Assembly: GCA_965247395.1 (NCBI GenBank)
Contig: OZ252012.1
Coordinates: 248,001-312,000 of the forward strand
Origin: CAYRJD01 sp965247395
GTDB taxonomy: Bacteria; Actinomycetota; Acidimicrobiia; Acidimicrobiales; Poriferisodalaceae
Reading direction: 5' to 3'
Length of the DNA: 64,000 bases
Every line of letters begins with the position of its first letter. Within the stretch, counting starts at the first letter, position 1. The notes under the pieces were generated by a model that was not told the DNA's origin, ran no database searches, and saw only the letters and a list, made by a program, of their open reading frames with translations. Positions 8,894-17,700 of the stretch are shown here, piece after piece. The position numbers and the translations under genes are program-made.

Positions 8894-9805
8894 ATGACTG
8901 AGATTTCAACCGATCAGAAGAATGCCACTAACACCTCTTCGTTGGGTTCCCTTCAGGCGGTGCTGAATGTTCGCTCCAGCGAAGAATTCGGTGGAGCTAT
9001 AAACACAACCACGATCTTTGCGGGCGAGCCGTCGGGCCAGGATGGGATGGCTCTTTATGGTGGGCATTTGTTGGGCCAAGCAGTGACCGCGGCATGCAAG
9101 ACCGTTGACCCGGAGAGCCAGATGCACTCGTTGCATTCCTATTTTTTGCTGCCGGGCGATGGACTAGCGCCCGTCGACTATGAGGTCTCAGTTATCAGGC
9201 AAGGGCGCTCCTTTTGCTTGCGTCGCGTGCTTGCTATGCAGAACGAAAAGCAAATTTTTGATCTGACGGCGTCTTTTCACAAGCCAGAACAAACCAATTA
9301 CGCGCCGATGTCGGTTTCGGCCCCAACCGGGTTGGAAGACCCTGCGACTCTGCCGACGTTTCAAGATTGCATCGACGAGCTTGGGCCAATTTTTGGCGAG
9401 CACTGGTCGTACTATCCGCGCCCGGTGGAATATCGGGTGGCGCGTGCACCTTGGCTAGAAGTTGGAGCTTCGGATAACCAAGGCATTGACTTCTGGTTTC
9501 GAGTGGAGCATCGCTTACCGGATGAGCCAAACGTTCATACCGCTTTGCTTGCATATATGAGCGACGATTGTTTGTCTGACAACGTCGGCGTTCCCTATGG
9601 GATTACCGCCGGGGTCGAAGACATCATGATGGTGAGCCTTGACCATTCGATGTGGTTTCACAGACCGGTGCGAGCCGATGAGTGGGTGTTTGTGCAGCAG
9701 TGGCCGCTGGTGGCTCACGGAGCTCGCGGCACAGCTCAGGCATATTTCTGGCAAGACGGCCAGCTAGTTGCTACTGCGATGCAGGAAGCTCTTGCGAGGT
9801 TTTAG
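8894..9805 (+). CDS. tesB: Acyl-CoA thioesterase II (TesB family)
   Basis: Double-hotdog thioesterase releasing free acids from acyl-CoA. From ATG 8894 the product has 303 residues. Signatures are LYGGHLLGQAVTAA (about 50-64), HSLHSYFLLPGD (about 76-87), a SFCLRRVLAMQ strand, and a C-terminal hotdog with DHSMWFHRP and an Asp/Gln/Thr catalytic network typical of TesB. The frame is open upstream to 8696, but this lies within the amidase gene. It ends in a 4-nt convergent overlap with the alpha/beta hydrolase gene on the minus strand. Confidence 0.9.
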   Translation: MTEISTDQKNATNTSSLGSLQAVLNVRSSEEFGGAINTTTIFAGEPSGQDGMALYGGHLLGQAVTAACKTVDPESQMHSLHSYFLLPGDGLAPVDYEVSVIRQGRSFCLRRVLAMQNEKQIFDLTASFHKPEQTNYAPMSVSAPTGLEDPATLPTFQDCIDELGPIFGEHWSYYPRPVEYRVARAPWLEVGASDNQGIDFWFRVEHRLPDEPNVHTALLAYMSDDCLSDNVGVPYGITAGVEDIMMVSLDHSMWFHRPVRADEWVFVQQWPLVAHGARGTAQAYFWQDGQLVATAMQEALARF

Positions 9806-10656
9806 CGCCGCGCAACTTTGCCGATAAACTCAGTTACCGCAGCGTTCCAGCCATCCGGATCATGCGCGTTGACTGCATGTGAACCAGGCAGGTCAACGAT
9901 CTCAAGCCCGGGGATCTTGCGTGCTTGGTGCAAGAGTGGTTGAAAGCGTTCTTCTTGCACACCGTTTGTCAACAAAGCCGGAACCGAAATTTCGGCCAAG
10001 CGCTCACCCAGTGGTAACCGTGGGTTGGTGATCCTGAATGAGTGCACCAGGCCGTCGGCGGAATGCTCCGAAAACTCCTGATCCAGCTTCTTACGTATGT
10101 GCGGTGAGATTCGTTTTGAGCGACCCGGGTTAAGCCAGCTATCACGCAGCACCTCTAATCCATCTTCTTCGACCGACTCCGCGCGTTCTTTGGTGATGGT
10201 TTTCGTGCGTTCATCCCAAGTGGCCGGATCGCTAAACGCCGAAGCGGAATTTGTGAGCACTATGCCAATGAGATTTTCTGGACGAGCCAAGGCGTAGTGC
10301 AGAGTCAGCGCCGCACCCATCGACTGACCGATCACCCATACAGCGCTGGGTTCGTTGCCGGAAGCTTCACCTGCTACAGCCATCCGTATTTTTTCGAACT
10401 CCGCCACATACGCCAGCGGGTCATAGCGATTTGGGTCGCGGGGAGTGGGGGAAGCGCCATGACCCCAAAGCTCAACAACCACTGGTCGACAAACCTGGCC
10501 AAGTGCTGCCAGGTTGTCATCCCAATATGAGCGGCTGCCAAGCACACCGTGCACCAGCAACGCCACCGGCCCTTGGCCGGGGTGCACTACATAGTTCAAG
10601 TGATAGTTCAGGTGAGGGCTCGGCTGAGGGTTGTCTGGGTGCTCTTTAGTGCTCAT
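9802..10656 (-). CDS. Alpha/beta-fold hydrolase
   Basis: 284 residues. The oxyanion strand is LLVHGVLGSRSYWDD and the nucleophile elbow is GQSMGAALTLHYA with Ser about 111. A likely catalytic His lies in GSHAVNAHDPDGW near the end. The N-terminus carries a short duplicated NYHLNYV motif. Fold and catalytic type are clear, substrate is not; ester, lactone or C-C bond hydrolysis are all possible. It is separated from the amidase upstream by 44 nt and probably shares its transcript. Confidence 0.85.
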   Translation of the reverse strand: MSTKEHPDNPQPSPHLNYHLNYVVHPGQGPVALLVHGVLGSRSYWDDNLAALGQVCRPVVVELWGHGASPTPRDPNRYDPLAYVAEFEKIRMAVAGEASGNEPSAVWVIGQSMGAALTLHYALARPENLIGIVLTNSASAFSDPATWDERTKTITKERAESVEEDGLEVLRDSWLNPGRSKRISPHIRKKLDQEFSEHSADGLVHSFRITNPRLPLGERLAEISVPALLTNGVQEERFQPLLHQARKIPGLEIVDLPGSHAVNAHDPDGWNAAVTEFIGKVARR

Positions 10657-10700
10657 CAGGTTGCACTCTGATGGCTGCTCGTGCAGGTCTGTTTGGCCAG

Positions 10701-12137
10701 TTAGAAGCCCACCGGGGGAGTGAATCCTCCCAGTGCATCGCCCAAGAAGCGCCCGATTGCTAGCGGCGTTCGATCCTCTAGGAACGGGCCTGCGATTTGC
10801 ACGCCTACCGGCAGGCCATCAACTTGTCCGATCGGGACGACGGTGGTGGGTAGCCACGACACTCCGGTAAGCCCCATCCATTTGATGGTGTCAAAGTAAG
10901 GGCGAGTCTTACTGTTTACCTCATAGGTGCGAGCCGTCATTGGACGGCTGTGGTCATGGCGGATGGCGGCTGTTGGCGTAACTGGCAGCAGTACTACATC
11001 CCAGTCATTGAAAAAGTTCGCCCAACGCTGCCTTTGTTGCAGACGACGCTCGTGCCAACTCAGCCACTCGCGGTGACGCATGGCTGCATGCCAGATACCT
11101 AGGTCTCCTTCAGGTTCCTCACCGGAATTAGCAACTTCCTCAAGTTCGGCCAAGGTCCAAGTGCCTGCCTCGGCTGCCGACAACAGATGCAGGAAAGTGT
11201 CGACGGCCTTGTCGAAGGTGAACTCTGGTCTTGCGTCGGTGCTTACGGTGGCTCCCTGCTCAGCCAGTGCCTGCGCCGCATTCATAAGCAGCTCGCGATA
11301 GCGCTCGTCGATAAGGCAAGACTCTTCGTCTAGCCACACCGCTATGCGATAGTCCGCAACGGACTTATGGCGAGCCGGAGGCAGATCGATGGAATAGGCA
11401 ACGCTGTTCCAAGCGTCAGGACCTACCAGAAGGTCAAGCGCCATCTCCAAGTCATCCACGCTGCGAGCCATAGGGCCAGCCACGGCGATATCGGCTTGGC
11501 TGAGCGTGCCAGGCATACCAGGGATTTGACCTAAGGCCGAAACAATGCCGTAGCTGGGCTTGTGTCCGCACACACCCGACCAGTGCGAAGGAACCCGGAT
11601 AGAACCCCCAATGTCTGAGCCAAGCTCAAGCGGGGTGTAGCCAGCAGCCAGGGCCGCTCCTGATCCGCCCGATGAGCCTCCCGGAGTGTGCTCAATGTTG
11701 TATGGGTTGGCCGTGGTGCCATAGACCTCGTTGTAAGACTGCGTATCGCCGGCCCAGATGGGCAGATTGGTTTTGCCAAATACAACCGCACCTGCGTTCT
11801 TGTAGCGAGCAACCGGGTTGGCGTCACTAGTAGGGACAAAGTCGGCAAGTTCGGGTGCGCCAGAGGTGGTGATGATGCCCTCTGTCTGGAAGGAGTCTTT
11901 GATGGTGATCGGCACGCCGTGTAGCGGTCCGCTGGTCTTGCCTGCCGCGGTAGCGGCATCGGCCCTGTCGGCGGCCTCAAGCGCGCGCTCCGAGTCCAGC
12001 TGCACAACGGCATTGATCGGTCCGTCGATGCGGTCGATGCGAGCTAGTGCTGCTTCGAGTAGCTCTCGACTTGATACTTCGCGGCGCGCTAGTGCGGCCG
12101 CCGTGTCGATGGCAGATTGGTAGGCGAAGTCGCTCAC
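10701..12137 (-). CDS. Amidase signature family amidase
   Basis: 478 residues starting at GTG 12137 behind a GGGGAAAA purine run. Triad residues are Lys80 (ITIKDSF), cis-Ser 155/156 (PGGSSGGSG) and nucleophile Ser179 (LGSDIGGSIRVPS). Overall architecture matches the paralogue at 7395-8882, including the C-terminal PVGVQIAGPFLEDR. The two genes flank tesB and the hydrolase in opposite orientations. Substrate unknown; a role in xenobiotic or nitrile-derived amide breakdown would be speculation. Confidence 0.9.
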   Translation of the reverse strand: MSDFAYQSAIDTAAALARREVSSRELLEAALARIDRIDGPINAVVQLDSERALEAADRADAATAAGKTSGPLHGVPITIKDSFQTEGIITTSGAPELADFVPTSDANPVARYKNAGAVVFGKTNLPIWAGDTQSYNEVYGTTANPYNIEHTPGGSSGGSGAALAAGYTPLELGSDIGGSIRVPSHWSGVCGHKPSYGIVSALGQIPGMPGTLSQADIAVAGPMARSVDDLEMALDLLVGPDAWNSVAYSIDLPPARHKSVADYRIAVWLDEESCLIDERYRELLMNAAQALAEQGATVSTDARPEFTFDKAVDTFLHLLSAAEAGTWTLAELEEVANSGEEPEGDLGIWHAAMRHREWLSWHERRLQQRQRWANFFNDWDVVLLPVTPTAAIRHDHSRPMTARTYEVNSKTRPYFDTIKWMGLTGVSWLPTTVVPIGQVDGLPVGVQIAGPFLEDRTPLAIGRFLGDALGGFTPPVGF

Positions 12138-12250
12138 GGTTTTCCCCAGTTTTTTGACATAGCTAGCGTTGCGCGTGAACGCTATTTGATTGGCAAGCTC
12201 GGCAAGTTAGCCCCGTCCTAGCCGTTAATTCCGATTGACCAAAGCGCCTC

Positions 12251-12270
12251 TTGCCGCAAAAGTGCGGCAA
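12251..12270 (+). promoter_or_regulatory. Perfect 8-bp hairpin abutting a start codon
   Basis: TTGCCGCA and TGCGGCAA pair perfectly around a 4-nt AAAG loop, and the last paired base is the A of the ATG at 12270. In the mRNA this would hide the start codon and any upstream ribosome site. It might reduce or regulate translation of the lipoprotein gene. The preceding intergenic stretch 12138-12250 contains nothing else I can name. Confidence 0.55.
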
Positions 12271-13013
12271 TGAGCTCTTTCGGTCTTGTTCCTGCTGTGT
12301 GGTTGCTTTGCGTCACACCCTTTTTGGTGATGCTTGTTGGGTGCGGTGCTGGCTCTGAGACAGCGGTATCCCGGCTGCCGTTCCAACAAAACCAGCAGAT
12401 ACAGCACAACTCGCAATTACCCAGCTCGCAATCACTTGGCCAAGCAAAAGCGGTGGTGTCAGGTAGCTCTGCGAACGGGATTGGGCCGTTTGATCAAGCG
12501 GCACCGGTTCCGACTGAACTAGCCGTGCTTGACGAGCCCGTGGAGCTTGAAGTTGTAAACCGCTTCGAGCAAGCCATGACGGCCTATCGCGCGGCACGCT
12601 CGCAGCCAGTCCGACCCGATTTCCCGCTGCTTGAGCTAACGCACACACCCGCAACGGCAGTTCAGCTGAAGGCGGGGCTGCAACAACAGCGTGATAACCG
12701 TCTCGCGTTGCGTTACCCGAATGGTCAAAAGTTTTCTGCCCGCTACGCCGCAGTCAGCATCTCTGGTGGTGTTGCAGCTGGTGTTACCGGTAGTGGTGTT
12801 GTCGGCGACGGTGCTATCGCTGACACAGCCACGGTGACGGGCTGCACGCATTACCGCGCCATTGAGTTTGATTCAAGCAACGGCAGCGATGTGGCCGAGT
12901 TTGACGAAAGAGTCAGCTTTACCGCACAGCTGGTCCTAAGTCCTGACCAGGACTGGCTGCTTGACGCCTATGTGGCTTTTCCACTGGACACATGGGGAGA
13001 GAACCATTGCTAA
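12270..13013 (+). CDS. Putative lipoprotein, unknown function
   Basis: 247 residues. A hydrophobic N-terminus (VWLLCVTPFLVML) ends in VGC, a plausible lipobox with Cys25, though the usual basic residues before it are missing. A Gln/Asn/Ser-rich linker follows, then an alpha/beta-looking domain with two Cys (TGCTHYR and the final ENHC). The last part, LSPDQDWLLDAYVAFPLDTWG, looks like a closing beta-strand pair. No family recognised. It overlaps the next gene by 22 nt, so the two are probably translated together and act at the cell surface. Confidence 0.65.
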   Translation: MSSFGLVPAVWLLCVTPFLVMLVGCGAGSETAVSRLPFQQNQQIQHNSQLPSSQSLGQAKAVVSGSSANGIGPFDQAAPVPTELAVLDEPVELEVVNRFEQAMTAYRAARSQPVRPDFPLLELTHTPATAVQLKAGLQQQRDNRLALRYPNGQKFSARYAAVSISGGVAAGVTGSGVVGDGAIADTATVTGCTHYRAIEFDSSNGSDVAEFDERVSFTAQLVLSPDQDWLLDAYVAFPLDTWGENHC

Positions 13014-14050
13014 GGACACCATTGTTAAAGAAATCGCTAAAGCAAGGCACGCTGTTGAGCAAACTTGTGTCGCCAGGTTTGCTGGCAGCGGTTGTCGTGG
13101 CTGTGCCTGTTCAGGTTCTGCTTACTGGGTTGCTGATTACGCCAGGTGCTGCTAACGCGCATGTTCTTACGAGCACACATGGTCTTGGTGCCACCACCAT
13201 CGGTAGCTCCATTACTGGCAGCACCGCCGGTTGGGCCATGGTTTCGGATTCAGAAAACCGCGGCATCGTAGAACTCAACGAAGCTGGCGACGGAGTAGTG
13301 ATCTCAGCGCACACCGCTGGCACACCCTCTGGGCGAGTTACCTCCGAGATATGCACGGTGTACGAGCCGGTGTTGGTCTTTGATAACAGCGACGTGGTGC
13401 GTGAAGACGTCAAGCCCGAGTCTGATTTCTCTGCGCTAGTCACACGTGGCGAAGGTGACTCCGAAGAGTTGAAGGTGAGACGTGCCTGCAGGCCACGCGG
13501 TGCAACCGAGTCTGGCACCGGAAACCTGGACGTAACCGTTCGCCTTTATCAGGAATCGCACTGGGTGTCGTTGAAGCAGTTGGTAGGTGAACTTGCTCGC
13601 GCAGCCATTGATGCAATTCTGTTTCCGGCAACCAAGGCGCGATTTGCGCCGCCGGCCAGAACTCGCACGCTGGTCGGAGTTGACACTTGGTTTTGGGTGC
13701 CCGCAACCTCATGGAAGCCAATAGTGAAGGTGGTAGGAGTGCCACCAGTAGTGGTGACTGCGGTCGCTTCTCCGATAGCGCTGCGGTTTTCTCCGGGTGA
13801 CGGGTCGGCCACCGTCTCCTGCCCTGGTCCGGGTCTGCCGTGGGTTCCAGGCGGACGCACGCTGTGCAGTCATGTGTACCAAGAAGCTTCGACTCTGCGG
13901 ACAACAGGCAGGTACAACGGCGTTATTACTGTGGTTTGGATGGTGCGCTGGTTTTCAACAACGGGTGCGTCTGGGGTGATCGGTCCGATACAAATGCCAC
14001 AGATCAACTCAGTGAAAGTGGTCGAGGCCCAAGCAGTACTGCACGCTTAG
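12992..14050 (+). CDS. Secreted or membrane-anchored protein with a PKD-like C-terminal region
   Basis: 352 residues. A basic start (RTPLLKKSLKQ) precedes a hydrophobic segment at about 30-53 and an AANA-HV signal-peptidase-like site. The central region carries a Cys pair (SEICTV, RRACRP). From about residue 215 it contains GVDTWFWVPATSW, then FSPGDGSATVSCPGPG, TLCSHVYQ and VVWMVRW. This arrangement resembles a family of secreted actinobacterial proteins with a PKD-like beta-sandwich (W-x-W, GDG, paired Cys); the match is from memory of the pattern and not a computed hit. Function unknown. Confidence 0.6.
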   Translation: MGREPLLRTPLLKKSLKQGTLLSKLVSPGLLAAVVVAVPVQVLLTGLLITPGAANAHVLTSTHGLGATTIGSSITGSTAGWAMVSDSENRGIVELNEAGDGVVISAHTAGTPSGRVTSEICTVYEPVLVFDNSDVVREDVKPESDFSALVTRGEGDSEELKVRRACRPRGATESGTGNLDVTVRLYQESHWVSLKQLVGELARAAIDAILFPATKARFAPPARTRTLVGVDTWFWVPATSWKPIVKVVGVPPVVVTAVASPIALRFSPGDGSATVSCPGPGLPWVPGGRTLCSHVYQEASTLRTTGRYNGVITVVWMVRWFSTTGASGVIGPIQMPQINSVKVVEAQAVLHA

Positions 14051-14121
14051 CACGGCTATCTTGACTGCCCATAACGCCAGGGGATGGCGTTTTAGATAAC
14101 AAAATCCAAGGGGGACTACAA

Positions 14122-16578
14122 ATGCTCTCGTCTTATCGAGTGCTGGATTTGTCAGACGAGCGGGGGCAACTTGCCGGGCTCATGTTGTCCGACCTCGGAG
14201 CAGAGGTGATCTTGATTGAGCCACCCGACGGCTCACGCTCACGCCAGGTTGGACCGTTTGTTGCCGACAAGAACGAAGACCCAGAGGCTTCGTTGTGGTT
14301 TTGGGCCTACAACCGCGGTAAGCGCTCATGCGCTTTAGATCTGACTGACCCAGAACAGAAGCAGCAGCTTTTGCAGCTGCTTGCGACCGCCGATGTAGTC
14401 ATCGAATCTTCCGGCCAAAAAACCATGCGCGAACTGGGCTTGAGCTACGACGATTTATCTGCGCAGTTTCCACAGCTCGTTTATACGTCGGTGTCTGCAT
14501 TTGGCAGCACTGGCCCCAAGGCCGACTGGGCTGCTACCGACCTGGTGATTACAGCGGCGGGAATGTTGGGCCGGCTGATGGGTGACACCGATAGACGGCC
14601 TCTGCGCATTCCGCTTGACCAGACGTTTCTACATGCGTCAGGTGAGGCCGCTTTTGCCACGCTGATTGCGCTACGCGAACGCAAGCGTTCGGGTCTGGGC
14701 CAGCATGTTGACATAAGCGGCCAGCAGACCATCACGTTGGCAACCCAGTCGATGGCCTTGTGTCACCTCTACAACTCACCGGAAGCTGTGCGTGTAAGTG
14801 GCGGTGTGGAGGTCGGCCCGTTCAACGTTCGTCTGCGAGCACGCGCTGCCGACGGCTACGTGTCACCGACAATCGTGTTTGGTGAGGCCATCGGCCCGTT
14901 CAGCAAACGCTTGTTTGACTGGCTGCATTCGCACGGGGCTTGTGCAGATAGCGATCTAGAAATTGATTGGATCGATTTTGTTGAAGGCGTTACGACCGGA
15001 CGGATTCCGCTGGACGAATACGCCCGCGTTCAACAGGTAGCTGCAAAGTATTTTGCGACGCGCACAAAGAAGGAATTACAGGCTGCCGCTCTTAAGCACC
15101 GGTTGCTGATAGTGCCGATCGCAACCGTTGCAGATGTTGTAGACGAACCGCATTACAAAGAACGTGACTTCTGGTGCGACATTGAAATGCCCTCGTTAGG
15201 CGCAGTGAAGTTTCCGGGGCCGTCGGTCAAATTTTCTAAGACCCCGGTGCAAATCGAAAAGCCACCGCCTCGCGTAGGTGAACACAACGAAGAAGTCTTG
15301 GCTGAGCTGCCAGCGAAGGCTTCTGAGCGCACTGCAACTTCGGGCGCTTCAAACTCACAGCCTGAGCTACCGCTGGCCGGTCTGAAAGTGCTTGATTTCA
15401 TGTGGGTTATTGCTGGCCCGGCCAGCACGCGCGTTTTGTCGGACTGGGGCGCCACGGTCGTGCGTGTCGAGTCATCGCACAAGGTGGAGACCGCACGCAC
15501 CATCCAGCCATTCCTAAACGATGAAGGTGGAGCCGACAACGCCGCGATCTTTCAGAACATGAACGCTGGCAAGCTTGGCATCGCTATCGATCTTGACAAT
15601 CCGGCCAGCCGTGAAACGATCGAAGACCTAATCCGTTGGGCCGACGTGGTTACCGAGTCGTTCTCACCCAAAGTAATGCGCAAGTGGGGTCTTACCTACG
15701 AAGACGTCCGCAAGATCAAACCCGACATCATCATGGCCTCAAGCTGTCTTTTTGGTCAGACAGGGCCCTTATCGTCGCTGGCGGGTTACGGATCCATGGG
15801 CGCTTCGATGTCGGGCTTCTATGAAATGACTGGCTGGCCCGACCGCGATCCCTGCGGAGTTTTCAATGCCTACACCGATTATGTGTCGCCAAAATTCTTG
15901 GGCACCGCACTGCTCGCGGCGTTGGAGCATCGCGACAATACGGGAGAAGGTCAGTACATAGACATGTCGCAGGTAGAGGCTGCGTTTACTTTCCTCGCAC
16001 CGGCCTTGCTTGATTACAGGATCAACGATCGGATACCTCAGAAGGTAGGCAACGACCACCCGAGGCTGTCCCCGCACGACGTGTTCGCATGCGCGGGCGA
16101 AGACAGGTGGGTGGCTATCGCCTGCGAAAACGATCAGCAGTGGCGCGCACTGTGCGAGGTTGCCGAGCTTGATAAAAAACTCAACCAACCAGACCTAGCC
16201 CAGCTGGACGAACAGGGCCGACGGTCGCTCAGCGTGGAGATCGCCGAGGCCATCTCCGAATGGACACAAACGCTTGACGATGAGGTCGCTCAGCAAAAAC
16301 TGCAAGACGTTGGCGTGGCCGCACATTTTGTTCAAGACTCAGAAACACTGACGAACGATCCGCAGCTAGTGCATCGCCAACATTTTCGCCAGCTGCCTCA
16401 CAGCACGAACGGCCAGATGTGGGTGGAAGGCCCAAAGTTTTCAATGTCTCGCAGCACATCCAAACTCGAAAGCGCTGGACCCAGCTACGGCGAGCACACA
16501 TTCTTCGTGCTTGAAGAAATACTCAACTATGACGCTGAGCAAATTGCCGAGCTGGCCGTTGCGGGCGTTCTTGAATAG
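14122..16578 (+). CDS. Two-domain CaiB/BaiF family CoA-transferase (tandem fusion)
   Basis: 818 residues, twice the normal size of a class III CoA-transferase. Domain 1 spans about 1-385 and starts YRVLDLSDERGQLAG, with LGAEVILIEPPDGSRSR. Domain 2 spans about 410-800 and starts LAGLKVLDFMWVIAGP, with WGATVVRVESS. Each half keeps the catalytic Asp: Asp197 in GQHVDISG and Asp614 in GQYIDMSQVE. Class III enzymes normally work as interlocked dimers, so this may be an intramolecular pseudo-dimer. Starts after an AAGGGGGAC ribosome site. CoA donor and acceptor unknown. Followed by a quinone-reductase-like gene. Confidence 0.9.
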   Translation: MLSSYRVLDLSDERGQLAGLMLSDLGAEVILIEPPDGSRSRQVGPFVADKNEDPEASLWFWAYNRGKRSCALDLTDPEQKQQLLQLLATADVVIESSGQKTMRELGLSYDDLSAQFPQLVYTSVSAFGSTGPKADWAATDLVITAAGMLGRLMGDTDRRPLRIPLDQTFLHASGEAAFATLIALRERKRSGLGQHVDISGQQTITLATQSMALCHLYNSPEAVRVSGGVEVGPFNVRLRARAADGYVSPTIVFGEAIGPFSKRLFDWLHSHGACADSDLEIDWIDFVEGVTTGRIPLDEYARVQQVAAKYFATRTKKELQAAALKHRLLIVPIATVADVVDEPHYKERDFWCDIEMPSLGAVKFPGPSVKFSKTPVQIEKPPPRVGEHNEEVLAELPAKASERTATSGASNSQPELPLAGLKVLDFMWVIAGPASTRVLSDWGATVVRVESSHKVETARTIQPFLNDEGGADNAAIFQNMNAGKLGIAIDLDNPASRETIEDLIRWADVVTESFSPKVMRKWGLTYEDVRKIKPDIIMASSCLFGQTGPLSSLAGYGSMGASMSGFYEMTGWPDRDPCGVFNAYTDYVSPKFLGTALLAALEHRDNTGEGQYIDMSQVEAAFTFLAPALLDYRINDRIPQKVGNDHPRLSPHDVFACAGEDRWVAIACENDQQWRALCEVAELDKKLNQPDLAQLDEQGRRSLSVEIAEAISEWTQTLDDEVAQQKLQDVGVAAHFVQDSETLTNDPQLVHRQHFRQLPHSTNGQMWVEGPKFSMSRSTSKLESAGPSYGEHTFFVLEEILNYDAEQIAELAVAGVLE

Positions 16579-16601
16579 CAGCGCTGGTTCGCTGGCTTTT
16601 T
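16579..16601 (+). terminator. Possible intrinsic terminator
   Basis: Directly after the CoA-transferase stop, CAGCG (16579-16583) pairs with CGCTG (16590-16594) around a 6-nt loop, followed by GC and five T. The stem is short, so termination may be weak or absent. Confidence 0.35.
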
Positions 16602-16653
16602 GGCGGGTCTGTCGCACAAGCCAAGTAATCTCAGCCCATATCGGAGGTGACGC

Positions 16654-17640
16654 ATGAGAGCGTGGCGACTGCACGAACTGGGTGACCCTTGGGATGTTCT
16701 AAAACTTGAGGAGGTAACCTCACCCGAACCCGGGCCTGGAATGGCACGTGTGAGCGTAGAAGCCTGCGATCTCAACTTTGCAGATATCTTGCAATGCCAG
16801 GGCAGCTACCAAGAGCCATTAGATCCACCATTTACGCCTGGCATGGCTGTGGCCGGAACCGTTTTAGAGATTGGCCCCGATAGCCAACTGTCGGTTGGCG
16901 ATCGTGTGCTCGGGCTTGGAGCTGAGGGGTGGGGTGGCTACGCCGAAGAGGCCTTGGTGCGCTCAGACAACATGCGCCATGTTCCCGCGGACGTGCCTAT
17001 GCCTATGGCCGCTGCCATGCATGTCATTTACGGGACGGGCTGGTTTGCGTTACACCGGCGAGGCCAGATCCAACCTGGTGAGACCGTGCTGGTGTTGGCG
17101 GCCGCTGGCGGAGTGGGTTCGGCAGCGGTGCAGATGGCAAAGCTGGCCGGGTGCAAGGTGATTGCCGCGGCAGGTGGTGCCCACAAGGTTGAAGTTTGCC
17201 GCCAACTAGGCGCAGATGTCGTTATCGATTACAAGGCTGATGACTTATACAAGTCGGTAATGGATGCCACCGATGGGCGAGGCTGCGAAGTTGTCTACGA
17301 CCCGGTTGGCGGTGAGTATTTTGATATCGCCCGGAGATTGGTGGCATGGGAAGGCCGACTGCTAGTTGTCGGTTTTGCCAGCGGCACTATCCCAACGATT
17401 CCCGCCAATCACGTTTTGGTGAAGAGCTACTCGGTGGTGGGAGTGCACATGGGCGGTTATCGCGGCCGCATGGACGATGTGCTAGATGAGTGCTATTCGC
17501 AATTGTGGCGCTGGGCTGCGGACGGCACTTTGGAGCCGTTAATCAGTTCTGAGTTGCCGTTGGATGACCTGATCGGCGGGCTTAGGGCGCTCTCAAATCG
17601 TGAAACGACTGGCCGTGTTCTGCTGTTGCCTGGCAAGTAG
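16654..17640 (+). CDS. NADPH:quinone oxidoreductase-like MDR protein
   Basis: 328 residues, zinc-independent medium-chain dehydrogenase/reductase. The GroES-like half includes CDLNFADILQCQGSY and FTPGMAVAGTVLEIG. The Rossmann half has AAAGGVGSAAVQMAKLAG (about 146-163) and ADVVIDYKAD. The zinc-ligand pattern of alcohol dehydrogenases is absent, which fits quinone or enoyl reductases (QOR family). Preceded by a strong GGAGGTGA ribosome site 3 nt before ATG. Substrate unknown; its place behind a CoA-transferase suggests a role in acyl-CoA or carbonyl metabolism, which is inference. Confidence 0.88.
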   Translation: MRAWRLHELGDPWDVLKLEEVTSPEPGPGMARVSVEACDLNFADILQCQGSYQEPLDPPFTPGMAVAGTVLEIGPDSQLSVGDRVLGLGAEGWGGYAEEALVRSDNMRHVPADVPMPMAAAMHVIYGTGWFALHRRGQIQPGETVLVLAAAGGVGSAAVQMAKLAGCKVIAAAGGAHKVEVCRQLGADVVIDYKADDLYKSVMDATDGRGCEVVYDPVGGEYFDIARRLVAWEGRLLVVGFASGTIPTIPANHVLVKSYSVVGVHMGGYRGRMDDVLDECYSQLWRWAADGTLEPLISSELPLDDLIGGLRALSNRETTGRVLLLPGK

Positions 17641-17700
17641 AGCAGCTTTCCGCCGAGTGGGTCGAGTAGGCAGCGCAGGCCAACCAAGGCTTGCTAACTA

